Shown piece after piece: positions 1 to 11,348 of a stretch of 64,000 nucleotides of DNA (position 1 is the stretch's first letter; each line of letters begins with the position of its first letter). The stretch covers positions 60,152,893 through 60,216,892 of the forward strand of contig CP136067.1 of assembly GCA_032622095.1 (NCBI GenBank), in the 5' to 3' direction. The DNA is from Siphonodentalium dalli (lineage: Eukaryota; Mollusca; Scaphopoda; Gadilida; Siphonodentaliidae). A program made the translations under genes and the position numbers. The notes under the pieces were generated by a model that saw only the letters and a program-made list of their open reading frames with translations, made no database searches and was not told the DNA's origin.

Positions 1-83
1 AGCTAGCCATGTCGCCCGCTGCATATTCGCACAATGAGTCTACAAAGATATACCAACGTCGTGGTCGTTCTCTCAAGGATGAA

Positions 84-245
84 TATTATACAATTATCGC
101 ATTGTTTCGAGGTTGACACGAGGAATTGTCAACCCGAGGAAGTAAATATTCACCAAGGCCGAAGGCCGAGGTGAATATTGACTTCCAAGGGCTGACAATT
201 CCTTGTGTCAACCAAGAAACAATGCGATAACTGTTTTATTATATG
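84..245. repeat. Palindromic MITE-like hairpin, about 160 bp
   Basis: The two halves are near-perfect reverse complements. The left arm contains ATTATCGCATTGTTTC and GGTTGACAC; the right arm contains GTGTCAACC and GAAACAATGCGATAA. They meet at GGCCGAAGGCC near 155. The whole unit would fold into one long hairpin with scattered mismatches. No coding frame is present. A fold-back MITE is the likely identity; the superfamily is unknown because I cannot define a target duplication. Confidence 0.75.
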
Positions 246-2322
246 AAACGCGCTTTGATTGGACAAGACGTTGTGGCGTTGAACGTCGCTGAGAAAACCT
301 GATCTATTTTCAGGTCTGATAATAAGTTATGTTAACCCCTGAAGTATCTGACACTCAGAACTGTTATTAACCTGTTATTTCATTAATGAGGTGAACATCG
401 TTAGATATCTCAAGTTTGTCGTTACGTTTTAACATAGGAATTGGGGAAAGAAACTTATGTTCATATAATAAACCTGAATGTCTTGTCGCTGTTGATCTTA
501 ACTCAACAAGCAAACGTCGCAAAATTAAAAAAACGTAATTGGAGAACTGTCTGAATACGCATGAAATTAATGTTAGTAGATCAACATGCATTGGGATAAT
601 ATCAATAAAACGTAATATACATGCATGACGTGTGAGCGAATGAGGGATTGCCACGATCAAACACAATTCTGGACGACTGGACGATCGATTGTGCAATTAT
701 ATATATAGTAGAGAATATTTGTAGCAAAACGTAATGAGTAGAGATCAACCTTGGGGAAACGCAATCGGTTAATTGGTCCAGTCGACTCAGTGAGCGGAAA
801 CTCAACGGGAAACATGGCTAGCTATGGCATAATTATTTTGATGACCAATTGTCGCCCAACTCCACCATAATAAATACGATGCTTTTGTGAATCTCATTTC
901 CCTGATCTCCGGGAACCAGTTTTGTTGGGAATTGTGTTTTGCCATCTTCATACGCGCAGAAAATCTTTGTCTTATCAAGCGCGCAAAGGTGCATCTACAA
1001 CTCGTATGCGCTCTGCACAATGACCAACGACGGCAACGTGCATACGGGTCATCTGTTACTCAAACGTGCGTATATATATAACGCGCATTTGGGCTATTCT
1101 CGGCAATTTCCTTATATGCCCGAGCATAACATTGACCAGATTTGAAATGGACAAAACTTTTATATTAATAAATTGTGAAAAACATGGCTTTGTGTTATCC
1201 GTTGGAATAAACTGAGTTATACAACTCACCTGCAGTCATCATTGCCTCCAGCTAAATCGGTTTCACAAGTCGAAATTGAAATTGTGTATGACCCCACGTC
1301 ACACGCCCCCAACGCTTGGCGATAGAGACCTGAAACGAAATATTTAGTGCATATGAGTATTAGTCACAATGCATTGTGCACGGACAAAACATGGATGTTG
1401 TGCAACTTGTGTTTGGATGTGAAATTAGTTTAAACATGTTGTCTAAATACATAGACGTGTGGTGTAGTTCATACATGTGAACTGATGACAAGTACTGTTT
1501 TCACTTTCTGCGTCCACTCACTATGCAGTTGCAATTACACTGAAAACAAGAATTGCAACTTAAAGCTGACGCGCATGGGTTTTTGAAAGCAGCAAATGCT
1601 GCTGAGAGCTGCATGCCCACGAATTTTTGACACTGAGTCTCTTATTAAAATAAGTGAGTGGATCCCATTACATTCCGATATCAATCGCTCTGAAAGCAAT
1701 CACCGGACATTGTGTCTTCGGTGATACGTGCGCAAATCAAGATATATGTAACACGCCACAGTTTTGTCATCTGGAATTTTAACATCACCATTGACTGCAG
1801 CGCGCATGAAACAGAGCTGCTTTAGTGCTGTTTAAGCATCTACACGCTCTATATGTGTTTATCAGGAACACAGTCATGTCAAACGCCGCTGCATTGGTCT
1901 GTAAAATTTAATTATCCCTCCCTCGATATCCGTTATATATAGCGGTATATTTCCTGATCACAGGTGTTTGGATATATAGTGGATCCGGAGTGGGGTCGAT
2001 TTCACTGTTCGTCTGCCAATTAGCACTTAAATTTGTGCATTCTGACGAATTATCTGTATCCATATAGTCTGGTCGTTAAAGTATTGAACCTAGAACAAAT
2101 TGTTAATAAGCTGTTTTTGGTGTCATTTTGTCAGGCAAAATCTGGGGAACAACATATCCAAAATCGCTTTGGGAAACATTTGACAATCTTTGCGTTGTCA
2201 CACAAATTAAACTAAATGGCATTACCTGTAATAAAGATGGCAGAAACATAAACAAATTAATATTGTTGTCATGGCAGACGTATATATTTAATTTCGTGTA
2301 CAATTCGATTGTCAAAATCCAA
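246..2322. other. No gene recognised
   Basis: About 2 kb of AT-rich sequence. The open frames are short, overlap on both strands and resemble no family I know. I see no repeats of note. Confidence 0.5.
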
Positions 2323-2430
2323 AATGGCGGGCAAAATGGCGACTCGAAGTGGAAAAATGAGCAATTTCGCTATATAAATGGCGGGCAAAATGGCGACTCG
2401 AAGTGGAAAAATGAGCAATTTCGCTATATT
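2323..2430. repeat. 54-bp tandem duplication
   Basis: Two adjacent, apparently identical 54-bp units (2323-2376 and 2377-2430), each beginning AATGGCGGGCAAAATGGCG. Identity over the full unit implies a recent duplication. Confidence 0.9.
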
Positions 2431-2809
2431 TCACAAGATCGATTCCATTTATAAGAAATATATTGATTCAAATGGCCATTTACGCCAACATGTACCATGT
2501 TAAATCAATATCTGAAAAATGTGATCCATATCACGAGGATTTGGCCCTTCTGTGTCCCTCAAATCGAAATATGTATACTAAATTTCGAGAAACAAAAATC
2601 AATTATTATTTTAATGCCCAGAATATTCGGAATCGAACACCCCAGTGTGCTGAGTACTAAACAGATGTCAGATATGAACCATTAGTGTCCATTTAAGCAT
2701 AAATTAGGTAATCACTTTCCAATATAGGGACCAAATGCCGATCGAAAAAATCTGGCAATTTTCGCTAAAGTTCACCAGATTGTTTCCATTTGGACGAAAA
2801 CTATTGTCC

Positions 2810-3395
2810 CATGGTTTGGTAAACTCATTGGATGGCTTGGAACACTCAGTTGATGGTCTGAAATACTCGATGGAGGGTTTTGTACACTATTGTTGATGTA
2901 TTGAGATGACAGTTAGTAGATGGTTTGTGACACCAGTTGATTTGGGAATTCATTGGATGGTTTGTGATACTAGTTCATGGTTTGTGTCACCCGCTGGATG
3001 GTTTGCGACCGACAACCGTTTTATGGTTTGGGACACCAATTGGGTGGTTTGCGACACTCGCAATTGATTTTTGGAAACTAGTTTAGTGATTGGGACACTG
3101 GTTGGTTGGTATGGTCACTGATTGTGCCGTTTTTGGGACACTATAGTTGAATGGATTGAGACGACAATTGTATGTTGTATGACACAGGACACTCCCCTGG
3201 ATGTCTTTGAATACTAGTTGTGTGGTGTGAAGTACATATTGGATGCCTATTTGACAATCTTTGTGTTGATGTATGGATGGTTTGTGACACTGAATGTGTG
3301 GTTGGGGACACTAATTTAATGGTATGACGTACTCATTTGGGTACTTGTTGTATGGTTTGGAACACTCATTTGATATAGTCCTCCCATGGTCCATT
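2810..3395. repeat. Degenerate minisatellite (GGTTTGxGACACT)
   Basis: The phrase GGTTTGTGACAC or GGTTTGGGACACT, followed by about 10-15 variable bases, recurs many times with irregular spacing of roughly 20-40 bp. Examples lie near 2940, 2990, 3030, 3280 and 3355. Decay between units suggests an old array. Confidence 0.7.
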
Positions 3396-4099
3396 ATCCA
3401 TCTAGGTTATCTAATATGTTAAATTAATGAAGTCATTATTAAATTCACAATAAATGTATACGTGTACACGTGCTAATAAGCAGCTACAATTAAGCTAGTT
3501 AATATTGATATGTATGCCTGTATTTCATTGCCTTTATGTGTTGCGTGGCTGTAAGAGAAGTATTTGTTTAAATCATCCCCATCGAACTGAAAACAATCGC
3601 AATGCGCATGACTATTACCATGCAACGGACACAAACAGAGACAAATAGCCCGTTCGACGAATTATGTTCGTCGCTCAACAATCGGCCATAAATTGTCATA
3701 TCGCCCCTACTCTAAAATGGGACGCAGGTAAACAGAATACCATATATCTCTAGATGGTTTTACTATCTATGACAAATTTATTCGATCGTGGCATTCCTAA
3801 ATTTTGTCGTGTTCCACTCGGTGCACTTCTATTGTAGACTATACGACACTTCAATGTGTATACAGCACCGCCCTCGTTTATGACTTGTTTGTCGTATTGG
3901 TATGAGTGGCGCAATATAGTACAGTCAAACTAAGGTTTTGACCTAGACACAATTTGTACAGAAATGGTTTTAAACTTTTTTCGAAGCAGTGTACAATTGC
4001 AATGATCATATAGAATGTTCGCTACGAGATCAGTGTGCAAATTTCCGCAATTGCCAGCAATTGCGTATTTATTGCGGGTACCCAAAATTGACAATTGGA
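3396..4099. other. No gene recognised
   Basis: AT-rich sequence without a convincing frame or repeat. The short frames towards the 3' end lead into the LINE remnant that follows. Confidence 0.45.
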
Positions 4100-5160
4100 T
4101 TCAATCGTCTGGTTCAAGCTGACTTATATGGCCTCCCGCTACCTAGAGTGTGTCTCATATACCGTTCTGGTCAATTTTGTTGCGGGAGGTACTGGGAGCT
4201 GATTGACCAGTCCATATCTGACGCTGTGTGTTGACCTTAATATTCCTATGATCGTAACTGGCGATTTCAACTCAAACCCCACATAAAAAATCAGAGAAAT
4301 TATATCATTTTATAGTCTCCGAAATGTCATTGAATCACCAACCAGAGTTACTGCGACCACACGCACTCTACTAGATATCATAATTGTGAGTGACTATGTT
4401 ACATGTCAACATGAAGTGATTTACTTTGGAAGAGCCATATCAGATCACTGGGTATGATAGGATAGGATAGGATAGGATAACTTTATTCACAATATACACA
4501 CACGTATGTAGCAAACATATTATCAACAATAAATACAGGTATGTTGTATATATTGCTCGGGGATAGCATAGCCCTGCCAGGCTGTCTTCCTGTCATCCCC
4601 GGTGGCATAGGTATCGTTATGATTGTTTAATGATGGCGTATGTGAGCGTTCATCTCAGTGTGAGCGCACAGACTATATCATCGCATGTGGAAATATTATC
4701 AAGGGCGTGTTATATACAGACATGTTGAATTTTATGGGTACCATGCAACCCGGACCATTGTTCATAACAATAACTAAAATATTGTGCCTGCTTTTCACTG
4801 CGCCGTCATTGCATGTGTATTTAAACTATGATTCAGGCAGTAATGTCCCCCTCCTTTCGGCTAATCAGGAATTATACCAGAGGCGATTTCGATGAAGCGA
4901 CAAAAGTCATTCTGAATTAACCCTGAGTGGCTACACGCTATCGAAACAGCACCCGACATTGATTCAGCTACTGACATTTTTACCTAAAAATTCCTTGATA
5001 TTATGGAAAAAAACGTCCAAGAGTCCAGAGTATTAATAATATCTAACGATAAACATTGGTTCACTTCAGAATTTCGAACGATGATCCGCAAAAGAGACAG
5101 ACTGCGTAAAATTGCAATCGAGTCAAAACAGGACCATGCTTTGGCACAGTCTTATTAAAA
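4100..5160 (+). pseudogene. Non-LTR retrotransposon remnant: endonuclease and post-endonuclease region
   Basis: Conceptual translation in shifting frames gives landmarks of the ORF2 of CR1/L2-like (Jockey-group) LINEs. Near 4254-4275 there is a GDFN motif (VTGDFNSNP), a core element of the apurinic-like endonuclease. Near 4340-4390 come PTRVTATTRTLLD and then a terminal ISDH around 4440. After an interruption (4455 to about 4860) the frame resumes with RNYTRGDFDEA and, near 5050-5110, HWFTSEFRTMIRKRDRLRK, typical of the segment between endonuclease and reverse transcriptase. Stops and at least one frameshift (near 4230) show it is dead. The family assignment rests on motif recall, without a search. 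Confidence 0.75.
4455..4612 (-). mobile_element. LINE 3' end with (TATCC)n tail, inserted in the LINE remnant
   Basis: On the minus strand this reads as a GGGGATG...ATCCCC stem-loop, an AT-rich stretch, AATAAAG and a (TATCC)n tail; the tail appears as GGATAGGATAGGATA at the low-coordinate end. The same layout is found at 45700-45838 in the opposite orientation. It interrupts the endonuclease-to-RT region of the LINE at 4100-5160, so it inserted later. The sequence from 4613 to about 4860 may belong to the same insertion but is not recognisable. Confidence 0.7.
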
Positions 5161-6319
5161 CCAGACCTAATTTTCATTACTTTCAACTTAGAGTTGACTG
5201 TAAGGAAACCTTGGTCTAGTTATTAACTAGACTGTCTTTGGCAAAATTCAAAATAGTGCGAAATACGGCCAATAACATGAACAACTAGAATGAACTCACC
5301 GGAACTGCCTATACTTGCGCCCATCACACATTTGGCATGTTTTGTGATATCTTGCCAACAGCAGTTTGAAGCAAGGGTGCTGGGCCCTCTTTTGAGAGAT
5401 CGATAGGAAATCTAGATATCAAATTTCAGTTCATCAATCGCTGATATATTTGTGTATACGGACAGAATATCTCTGTTATCTCCAGTTGATCTATATATTA
5501 CACTAATGGTGGTCTTAGTAATACCGTACGAGTTGTTTGACATATTTATAGAACAATATAATTTTAGACATCGCTCATATGAAGGGTGTGAATACGATTG
5601 GTTGCCGATTATGCTATATATTATATATTATATACCAATTTGGTTACATTACTAGTTTGACTGGTGCCATTGCACCTCAGCGGCAAAAAACGTCAAAGTC
5701 AATTTTAAATTCCGACACAATTAAACAAAAGACACACGATCATTGGATAGTCTTTGATTAACAATGAGTCAATGTGACCATGCCTTTCGCGACTGATCTA
5801 CGGTCTTCGGGAACATATCATCAAAATGTCAATTGCGTTGAGAATGAGAAAGCTTGTTTTCCTAGTTAATTTTTAAGGCGTTTTAATAATCCATGTTTCA
5901 ACATATTTTTCAGTACAATTTTGTCTCAATAGAACCATGCGATCGACTGTTTGGCCGGACATGGTTTATATGTACCTGCGTCTTTCTGAAATGTTTCGAA
6001 CGTCGAAGAAAGTTTCCATAAATTTGTTCGCACGTCATTTTCTATGCGAAAAAAAAACGATTCCGCACGCATCTTTTAGACTCGATCACAACTAATTCTC
6101 CGTGTTTCAAGTTACATAAAATAGGCTACTAATTGGCAGTACTATTGCACACCTTTATTTTCCATGCAGGTATATCTTTTTATGAATGATTTATTACCAA
6201 AATAAAACCAGATAACAATGCAAATATAGTATAAATGTGGATTTAAATTACAATTGGTGCAATCATTTCATATTAGCGCATGTGCATTCTTTACATTATG
6301 TAGGCTACTTCCGGTAGAA
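5161..6319. other. No gene recognised; separates two LINE pieces
   Basis: AT-rich sequence between two segments of what may be one LINE. I found no terminal repeats that would define it as a single insertion. Confidence 0.4.
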
Positions 6320-6650
6320 CAGACAAATAAACAGATAAACAGAGATCCGGACCGAAAACATTACTTGCGTCCAGCAAAGACTGGCGCAAGTAAATACGCC
6401 AGAGCCCGCTATGAAGAAAAACTTCAAAAAGCTGTTCGAGAACACTCATAATCAAAATACTTTTGGCGCTGCATAAAGGAATTATGCAAACCAAGCACAA
6501 CGCCGATACTCCCTCTTACCGATGTCAGCCTGAGTGGGAACTTATTATTTGACGGCCACACCAAAGCATACATGCTCAATGATGTGTTCATCTCTAATTA
6601 TCACCTCGACGAGCTCTCTCTATTTCGTTCTGATGGCAGTTAACAGAGGG
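6320..6650 (+). pseudogene. Non-LTR retrotransposon remnant: linker preceding the RT domain
   Basis: Translation near 6390-6440 gives ARARYEEKLQKAVREHS. After a frame change it continues as KYFWRCIKELCKPSTTPILP, then DGHTKAYMLNDVFISN near 6550-6600. This resembles the 'KYFW..IK...PPL.D.....KA..LN..F' stretch just upstream of the reverse transcriptase in CR1/L2-type LINEs. It would follow directly from the piece ending near 5160, so the two are probably parts of one element. The catalytic RT core is not present. Confidence 0.65.
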
Positions 6651-7281
6651 CAGTTCATAACAAGGTGGTATTCATCGCCGAGTTCCTCCGAACTTACTCC
6701 ATACAAAGAGTGCATCTTCGTTCTGAGTATGGGATGTTTGTCCAATATCCAGTTTCCACCGGAAGTCGGTGGTTTCTGGTTCTGAACATAATAGCAAACA
6801 CAAACTTGGAAACTTCGAGTTATGCCTGCCAGAATGTCTGCATGTGTTATACCGTACCGGTTTTGGGACCTCGGACCATATGTAGACCCCCTACAGAGAG
6901 CTAAACTATACCAACGCTGTTATAGAACACTTACAGTCCGTTATAATATAAATGCATATAGAAAATGTATGGGTTATGAGAGATCATGTGGTGCGAGTGG
7001 GATGTTTGTAGGTGATAGAATATGCTCTCTGACAGTGTTGGTTCGAAAGGGTGTGGAACTCGTGAGAGAATTTAAAAATATGTAAACAGTATTTTCAATG
7101 TTATTTGTAACTCAGATCTAATCTATCAGTCTAATTTCTTCAATCATTGGAATCAACTTCTTCATATTTAATTTGTAATTATATGTTGTATGTATTACTA
7201 TATGTTTAAGGGGTGTGAAACACGCATATTCTGGTTGGTCCGCTATAACACGGTATACCGTGTACACTAATGATTCTTCTA
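6651..7281 (+). other. Unrecognised sequence with overlapping short frames
   Basis: Short plus-strand frames (for example 6665-6904 and 6822-7085) overlap in different phases. The translation contains VVFIAEFLRTYSIQRVHLRS, which has a protein-like composition, but I do not recognise a family. It may be more decayed transposon coding sequence. Confidence 0.3.
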
Positions 7282-7306
7282 TCTCATCTATTATATATTT
7301 TGGAAG

Positions 7307-7355
<49 letters not shown>

Positions 7356-8015
7356 AGGGTGTGTTTGTAAGGGTGTGTGTGTGTGAGGGTGTGTGTGTGT
7401 GTGTGTCTGTCTGTCTGTGTGTTCGCGATGGACTCGAAAACGGCCGAGCCGATTTCGATAAAACTTGGTATGTGGGGATACTTTCGGCCGGGGAGTGGCA
7501 TGGGCCTATTAATTTGCCCGTGCGATGTGACATTGACCGTGAAATCTGGTCATTTTAAGGTCGAACGCCCGAGTATCACGGGATTTCGATGAAAATTAGT
7601 GTATAGGGATACTTTCGTATGGGGAGTGTCGTAATCATATTTGTTTGCCCGTGCGACGTGACCATGACCTTGAAATCGGGTCAATTCAAGATCAAATCGC
7701 GAATGTTTATGGGATTTCGACGAAATTTGATACATATGGTTACTTTTGTCCACTGAGTGTTTTGGACGTGTCAAATCGTGACCCCGACCTGACCTTCACC
7801 TTCAAAATGATCAATTCGAGGTCAAATCGGGTTAAACCGGATGGATTTCGACGGGTACTTTTGTCGGGTACTTTTGTCCGGGCAGTGTTTTGGACGGGTC
7901 AAATCGTGACCCCACCTCACCTTGACCTTCAAAATGGACAATTCAAGGTCAAATCGCGCAATTCGCCGAAAAGCAGAGGGGAAACAGCCCGGACGAAGTC
8001 GGGTCCACCAGCTAG
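7282..8015 (+). mobile_element. Non-autonomous Helitron, family 2
   Basis: The 5' end is TCTCAT/TCTATTATATATTTTGG following an A (two possible starts, 7282 or 7287). The 3' end has the hairpin CCCGGACGAAGTCGGG (7989-8003), then CCACCAG and a terminal CTAG followed by T. A|TC...CTAG|T with a 3' hairpin and no TIR is the Helitron signature. After the (GT)n tract it holds about four diverged ~130-bp monomers (start phrases near 7450, 7581, 7711, 7845). No Rep/helicase is encoded, so mobilisation would need proteins supplied in trans. It shares both ends with the Helitrons at 10731-12028. Confidence 0.85.
7308..7430. repeat. (GT)n microsatellite inside the Helitron
   Basis: A run of about 25 GT dinucleotides followed by interrupted GT/GTCT repeats. 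Apparent 'TH'- and 'CV'-rich frames here are artefacts. Confidence 0.95.
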
Positions 8016-8817
8016 TAATTCTATAATATTCACCAAGTTGTCATTGTATTCCCACAACGAGTAACGAGATGTGGTGAAATGTTTAAAGTTTAGAGCAAAT
8101 TTCCACATTTCAGCCGCCATCATGGCCGTCATATTTGAATTCGGTGTCGGATTTTTGGCCCAATTCTAAGGGCATTGTAGGCCTATATGTCTAGCGAATC
8201 GTGTGGAAAGCACGACTGCCTATGATACTGGCTATATTATATACTGGCGATCAAAGAGCCCCGGTGCATCAGGCGCGTTGCTAAGATGATAGTAGGATCC
8301 CCAAATAGGGAGGGGGCTAATAATTATATGGGGGGTCCTAGCACAATATGCCGAAGGCATATCCCGAGGGCCGCAGGCTCGAGACGGGGGAGGGTCCGGG
8401 AGGGGGTGCCCCCTCTCGATGGTGGGGGTTCCGGGATATATCCCCCGGGAAAAATTTTGAATGTTAAGTGCTCTGAGAGCGAATTTGGCGTCTCTCTATG
8501 TATTGCTGGTGTCTTTGCTATCAGAGGAATCAAGACACCTTTCAACAACCATATGACACCCCAATAACGAATTCAGGTTCTCTAATTCTGCTAGATCATA
8601 ATCTACGGTAGTGTCAATCCAAACTCCAGGCAGTGTTACCACTACAGTCTACATTAACTTAAGGATACTATCAAAGAATTTCGTACATACGTCATTCCCC
8701 CCAGAGGCTCAAAGTGTTGAGTTTACCCTACAGTCATCGGGTTTCTTCATGGATGAAGCCAGCTAATCGTTTTACGAGTGTACCCTCTCATGGTGCTCGG
8801 TTTACGGGCGAGTCCCT
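8016..8817. other. G-rich stretch, no gene recognised
   Basis: 8290-8450 is unusually G-rich (GGGGGTCC, GGGAGGGGGTGCCCCC, CCCCCGGG) and contains short inverted pairs such as ATGCCGAAGGCAT. Similar G-rich wording recurs near 16230-16300, so it may be part of a dispersed repeat. No coding frame is convincing. Confidence 0.4.
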
Positions 8818-8883
8818 CGCAACAACTATGATATGAATTCACTTGTCGAAGTGACTTCATACCATAGTGCATTAGTTGTTGCG
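8818..8883. other. 66-nt imperfect hairpin
   Basis: CGCAACAACTA (8818-8828) pairs with TAGTTGTTGCG (8873-8883). Further in, TATGAA and CACTT pair with TTCATA and AAGTG around a short loop near 8850. The length and bulged pairing are in the size range of a pre-miRNA hairpin, but MITE remnants look the same. There is no expression evidence. Confidence 0.45.
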
Positions 8884-9144
8884 GCGGACATACCACGAGG
8901 AATACCACAGTCACCATATGATGCTTTATACGTCTTAGATATGTGGAAACGATTTCAGCCAGAACACATTAAGTTATGGTTGGTTGCCCAGCAGGCCGCG
9001 GCTTTTCTTCGGAGGTTTTGTGCTCATGACATAACTATTCAATTTCAAACAAACCATGCTAAAGACTTGTGTACCCTTGACCTTCTAAGCGCTTTTTGCA
9101 TAAAAACGAGATCAGTCGCTCGCCAAATGTTATCCTATATTTAG
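8833..9144 (+). CDS. Hypothetical open frame interrupted by a transposon
   Basis: A 103-codon frame from an ATG at 8833. The translation is protein-like (WKRFQPEHIKLWLVAQQAAA in the middle) but I do not recognise a family. The last 17-18 codons lie inside the 9091-10582 element. If that element and one 9-bp duplicate are mentally removed, the frame stays open for about 15 more codons past 10591 before a stop. The start overlaps the 8818-8883 hairpin, which argues against this ATG being a natural start. It could be an exon fragment or chance; function unknown. Confidence 0.3.
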   Translation: MNSLVEVTSYHSALVVAADIPRGIPQSPYDALYVLDMWKRFQPEHIKLWLVAQQAAAFLRRFCAHDITIQFQTNHAKDLCTLDLLSAFCIKTRSVARQMLSYI

Positions 9145-10591
9145 ATTATGTATGACATCAGGAAATTCCCAGCTCAAAGTTAAACTGATGCGACACTGAT
9201 TGGAGTTACATGGAACATATTTGGCAATATATAACTGGTGCTGCTCTGGTATGAACTGATGCGACACTGATTGGAGTTACATGGACCTTATTTGGCAATA
9301 TATAACTGGTGCTGCTATGGTATGCACTGATGCGACACTGATTGGGGTTACAGGAACCTTATTTGGCAATATATAACTGGTGCTGCTCTGGTATGAACTG
9401 ATGCGACACTGATTGGAGTTACAGGGCCTTATTTTGGCAATATATAACTGGTGCTGCTCTGGTATGAACAGATGCGACACTGATTTCAGTTACACGCTGC
9501 TCTGGTAAGAACTGATGCGACACTGATTGGAGTTACATGGACCTTATTTGGCAATATATCACTGGTTGTGCTCTGCTATTAACTGATGCGATACTGATTG
9601 GAAATACAGGGACCTTATTTGACAATATATAACTGGTGCTGCTCTGTTATGAACAAATGCGATACTGATTGGAGTTATAGGGACCTTATTTGGCAATATA
9701 TAACTGGCACTGCTCTGGTATGAACTGATGCGACACTGATTGGAGATACAGGGACCTTATTTGGCAATATATAACTGGTGCTGCTCATGTATGAACTGAT
9801 GCGACACTGATTGGAGTTACAGGAACCTTATTTTTGCAATATATAACTGGTGCTGCTCATGTATGAACTGATGCGACACCGATTGATATTACAGGGACCT
9901 TATTTGGCAATATGTAACTGGTGCTGCTCAGGTATGAACTGATGCGACACGGATTGATATTACAGGGACCTTATTTGGCAATATATAACTGGTGCTTCTC
10001 TGGTATGAACTGATGCGTCACTTATTTATATTACAGGCACCTTATTTGGCAATATATAACTGGTGCTGCTCAGGTATGAACTGATGCGACACTGTTTGGA
10101 GTTACAGGGACTTTATTTGGCAATATATAACTGGTGCTGCTCTGGTATAATCTGAGGCGACACTGATTGGAGTTACATGGAACTTATTTGGCAATATATA
10201 ACTGGTGCAGCTCTGTGATGAACTCATGCGACACTGATTGGGGTTAAATGAACATTATTTGGTATCACATCAGTTCATACCAGAGCAGCACCAGTTATAT
10301 ATTGCCAAAAAAAATTAATATCAAATAACACAATAAATTAAGATAATTGACACACTGCCTACGGGGAAAATAGCGCTATGCATGCGGTAGTGATTATTTC
10401 TTTTATTGGTGTTACCTAACCTGAAAATGGGATAACTTTTCTGTACGGGATTTGTAATTCTCCTTATTGTAAAACAAATACTTTTCCAGTAAACTTTGAG
10501 CTGGGAATTTCCTGACGTCATACATAATCTAAATATAGGATAACATTTGGCGAGCGACTGATGTCGTTTTTATGCAAAAAGCCTTCTAAGC
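9082..10591. mobile_element. MULE-like element with minisatellite core and 9-bp target duplication
   Basis: The element is 9091-10582. Its 91-bp TIRs (9091-9181 and about 10492-10582) start GCTTTTTGCATAAAAACG and differ at only a few positions. The direct repeat CTTCTAAGC lies immediately outside each end (9082-9090 and 10583-10591), a clean 9-bp target duplication. The interior is mostly a 71-bp tandem repeat. 9-bp duplications with long TIRs are typical of MuDR/MULE transposons, but no transposase is present, so the superfamily is inferred from structure only. Confidence 0.85.
9183..10255. repeat. 71-bp minisatellite, about 15 units
   Basis: Units start AACTGATGCGACACTGATTG and include TTTGGCAATATATAACTGG and TGCTGCTCTGGTATG. 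Most are full length with point changes; one (about 9466-9510) is truncated. At 10265-10307 part of a unit reappears in inverted orientation. Confidence 0.95.
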
Positions 10592-10730
10592 ATAACAGTG
10601 TTTGCAATTTACGGAAAAGGCGACGATACAACGTAAACCAAAATCCGGTCGCGCCGTGCACACTGGAACGTAGATCAAGTTCCGACGTACCTGCCGACGT
10701 CAAACACAAATTAAAAGTAATTATATTGAA

Positions 10731-11348
10731 TCTCATATATATTTTGAAGACCTCTGTCTGTCTGTCTGTTTGTCTGTCATTTATACAAATCTACGATTCT
10801 CGACCGATCGGGACGAAACTTGGTACGTGTGTAGTTTGACCAGGCGGTGGACGTTGTCGTATTGGCGAGCGCGTGCGGCGCCCGCTTCGCGCATGCGCAG
10901 ACGAGATCTCGGAAACGGGTGGAGCTATCGACTTGAAATTTGCTATGTGAATGTATCTTGCCCCGGATACGAATTTTATCGGGTCGCCGAGCCCGTGCGT
11001 CGCCGGCTTCGCGCATGCGCAGACCAGATCTCGGAAACGGGTGGAGCTATCGACTTGAAATTTGGTATGTGAATGTATCTTGCCCCGGATACGAATTTTA
11101 TCGGGTCGCCGAGCCCGTGCGACGCCAGCTTCGCGCATGCGCAGACGAGATCTCGGAAACGGGTGGAGCTATCGACTTGAAATTTGGTATGTAAATGTAT
11201 CTTGCCCCGGATACGAATTTTATCGGGTCGCCGAGCCCGTGCGACGCCAGCTTCGCGCATGCGCAGACCAGATCTAGGAAACGGGTAGAGCTATCGACTT
11301 GAAATTTGAATTTTGAATAGCCCGGACAACGTCGGGCTCATCGGCTAG
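10731..11348 (+). mobile_element. Non-autonomous Helitron, family 1, copy A
   Basis: Starts TCTCATATATATTTTG after an A and ends with hairpin GCCCGGACAACGTCGGGC, then TCATCGGCTAG. The interior has a (CTGT)n-like stretch, a head region with CGACCGATCGGGACGAAAC, and four ~122-bp monomers each containing GCGCATGCGC. No protein is encoded. Its last base abuts copy B directly. Confidence 0.9.

Noticed and set aside
4100-7085. A single intact LINE
   Set aside because: Stops, frameshifts, a foreign LINE tail and more than 1 kb of unrelated sequence lie between the pieces, and no RT catalytic core was found.
7313-7590. Cys/Val-rich and Thr/His-rich frames
   Set aside because: Product of the (GT)n microsatellite in the Helitron.
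9183-10255. Possible CRISPR array of about 70-bp period
   Set aside because: The entire 71-bp unit is repeated, so there are no variable spacers; it is a minisatellite inside a TIR element.
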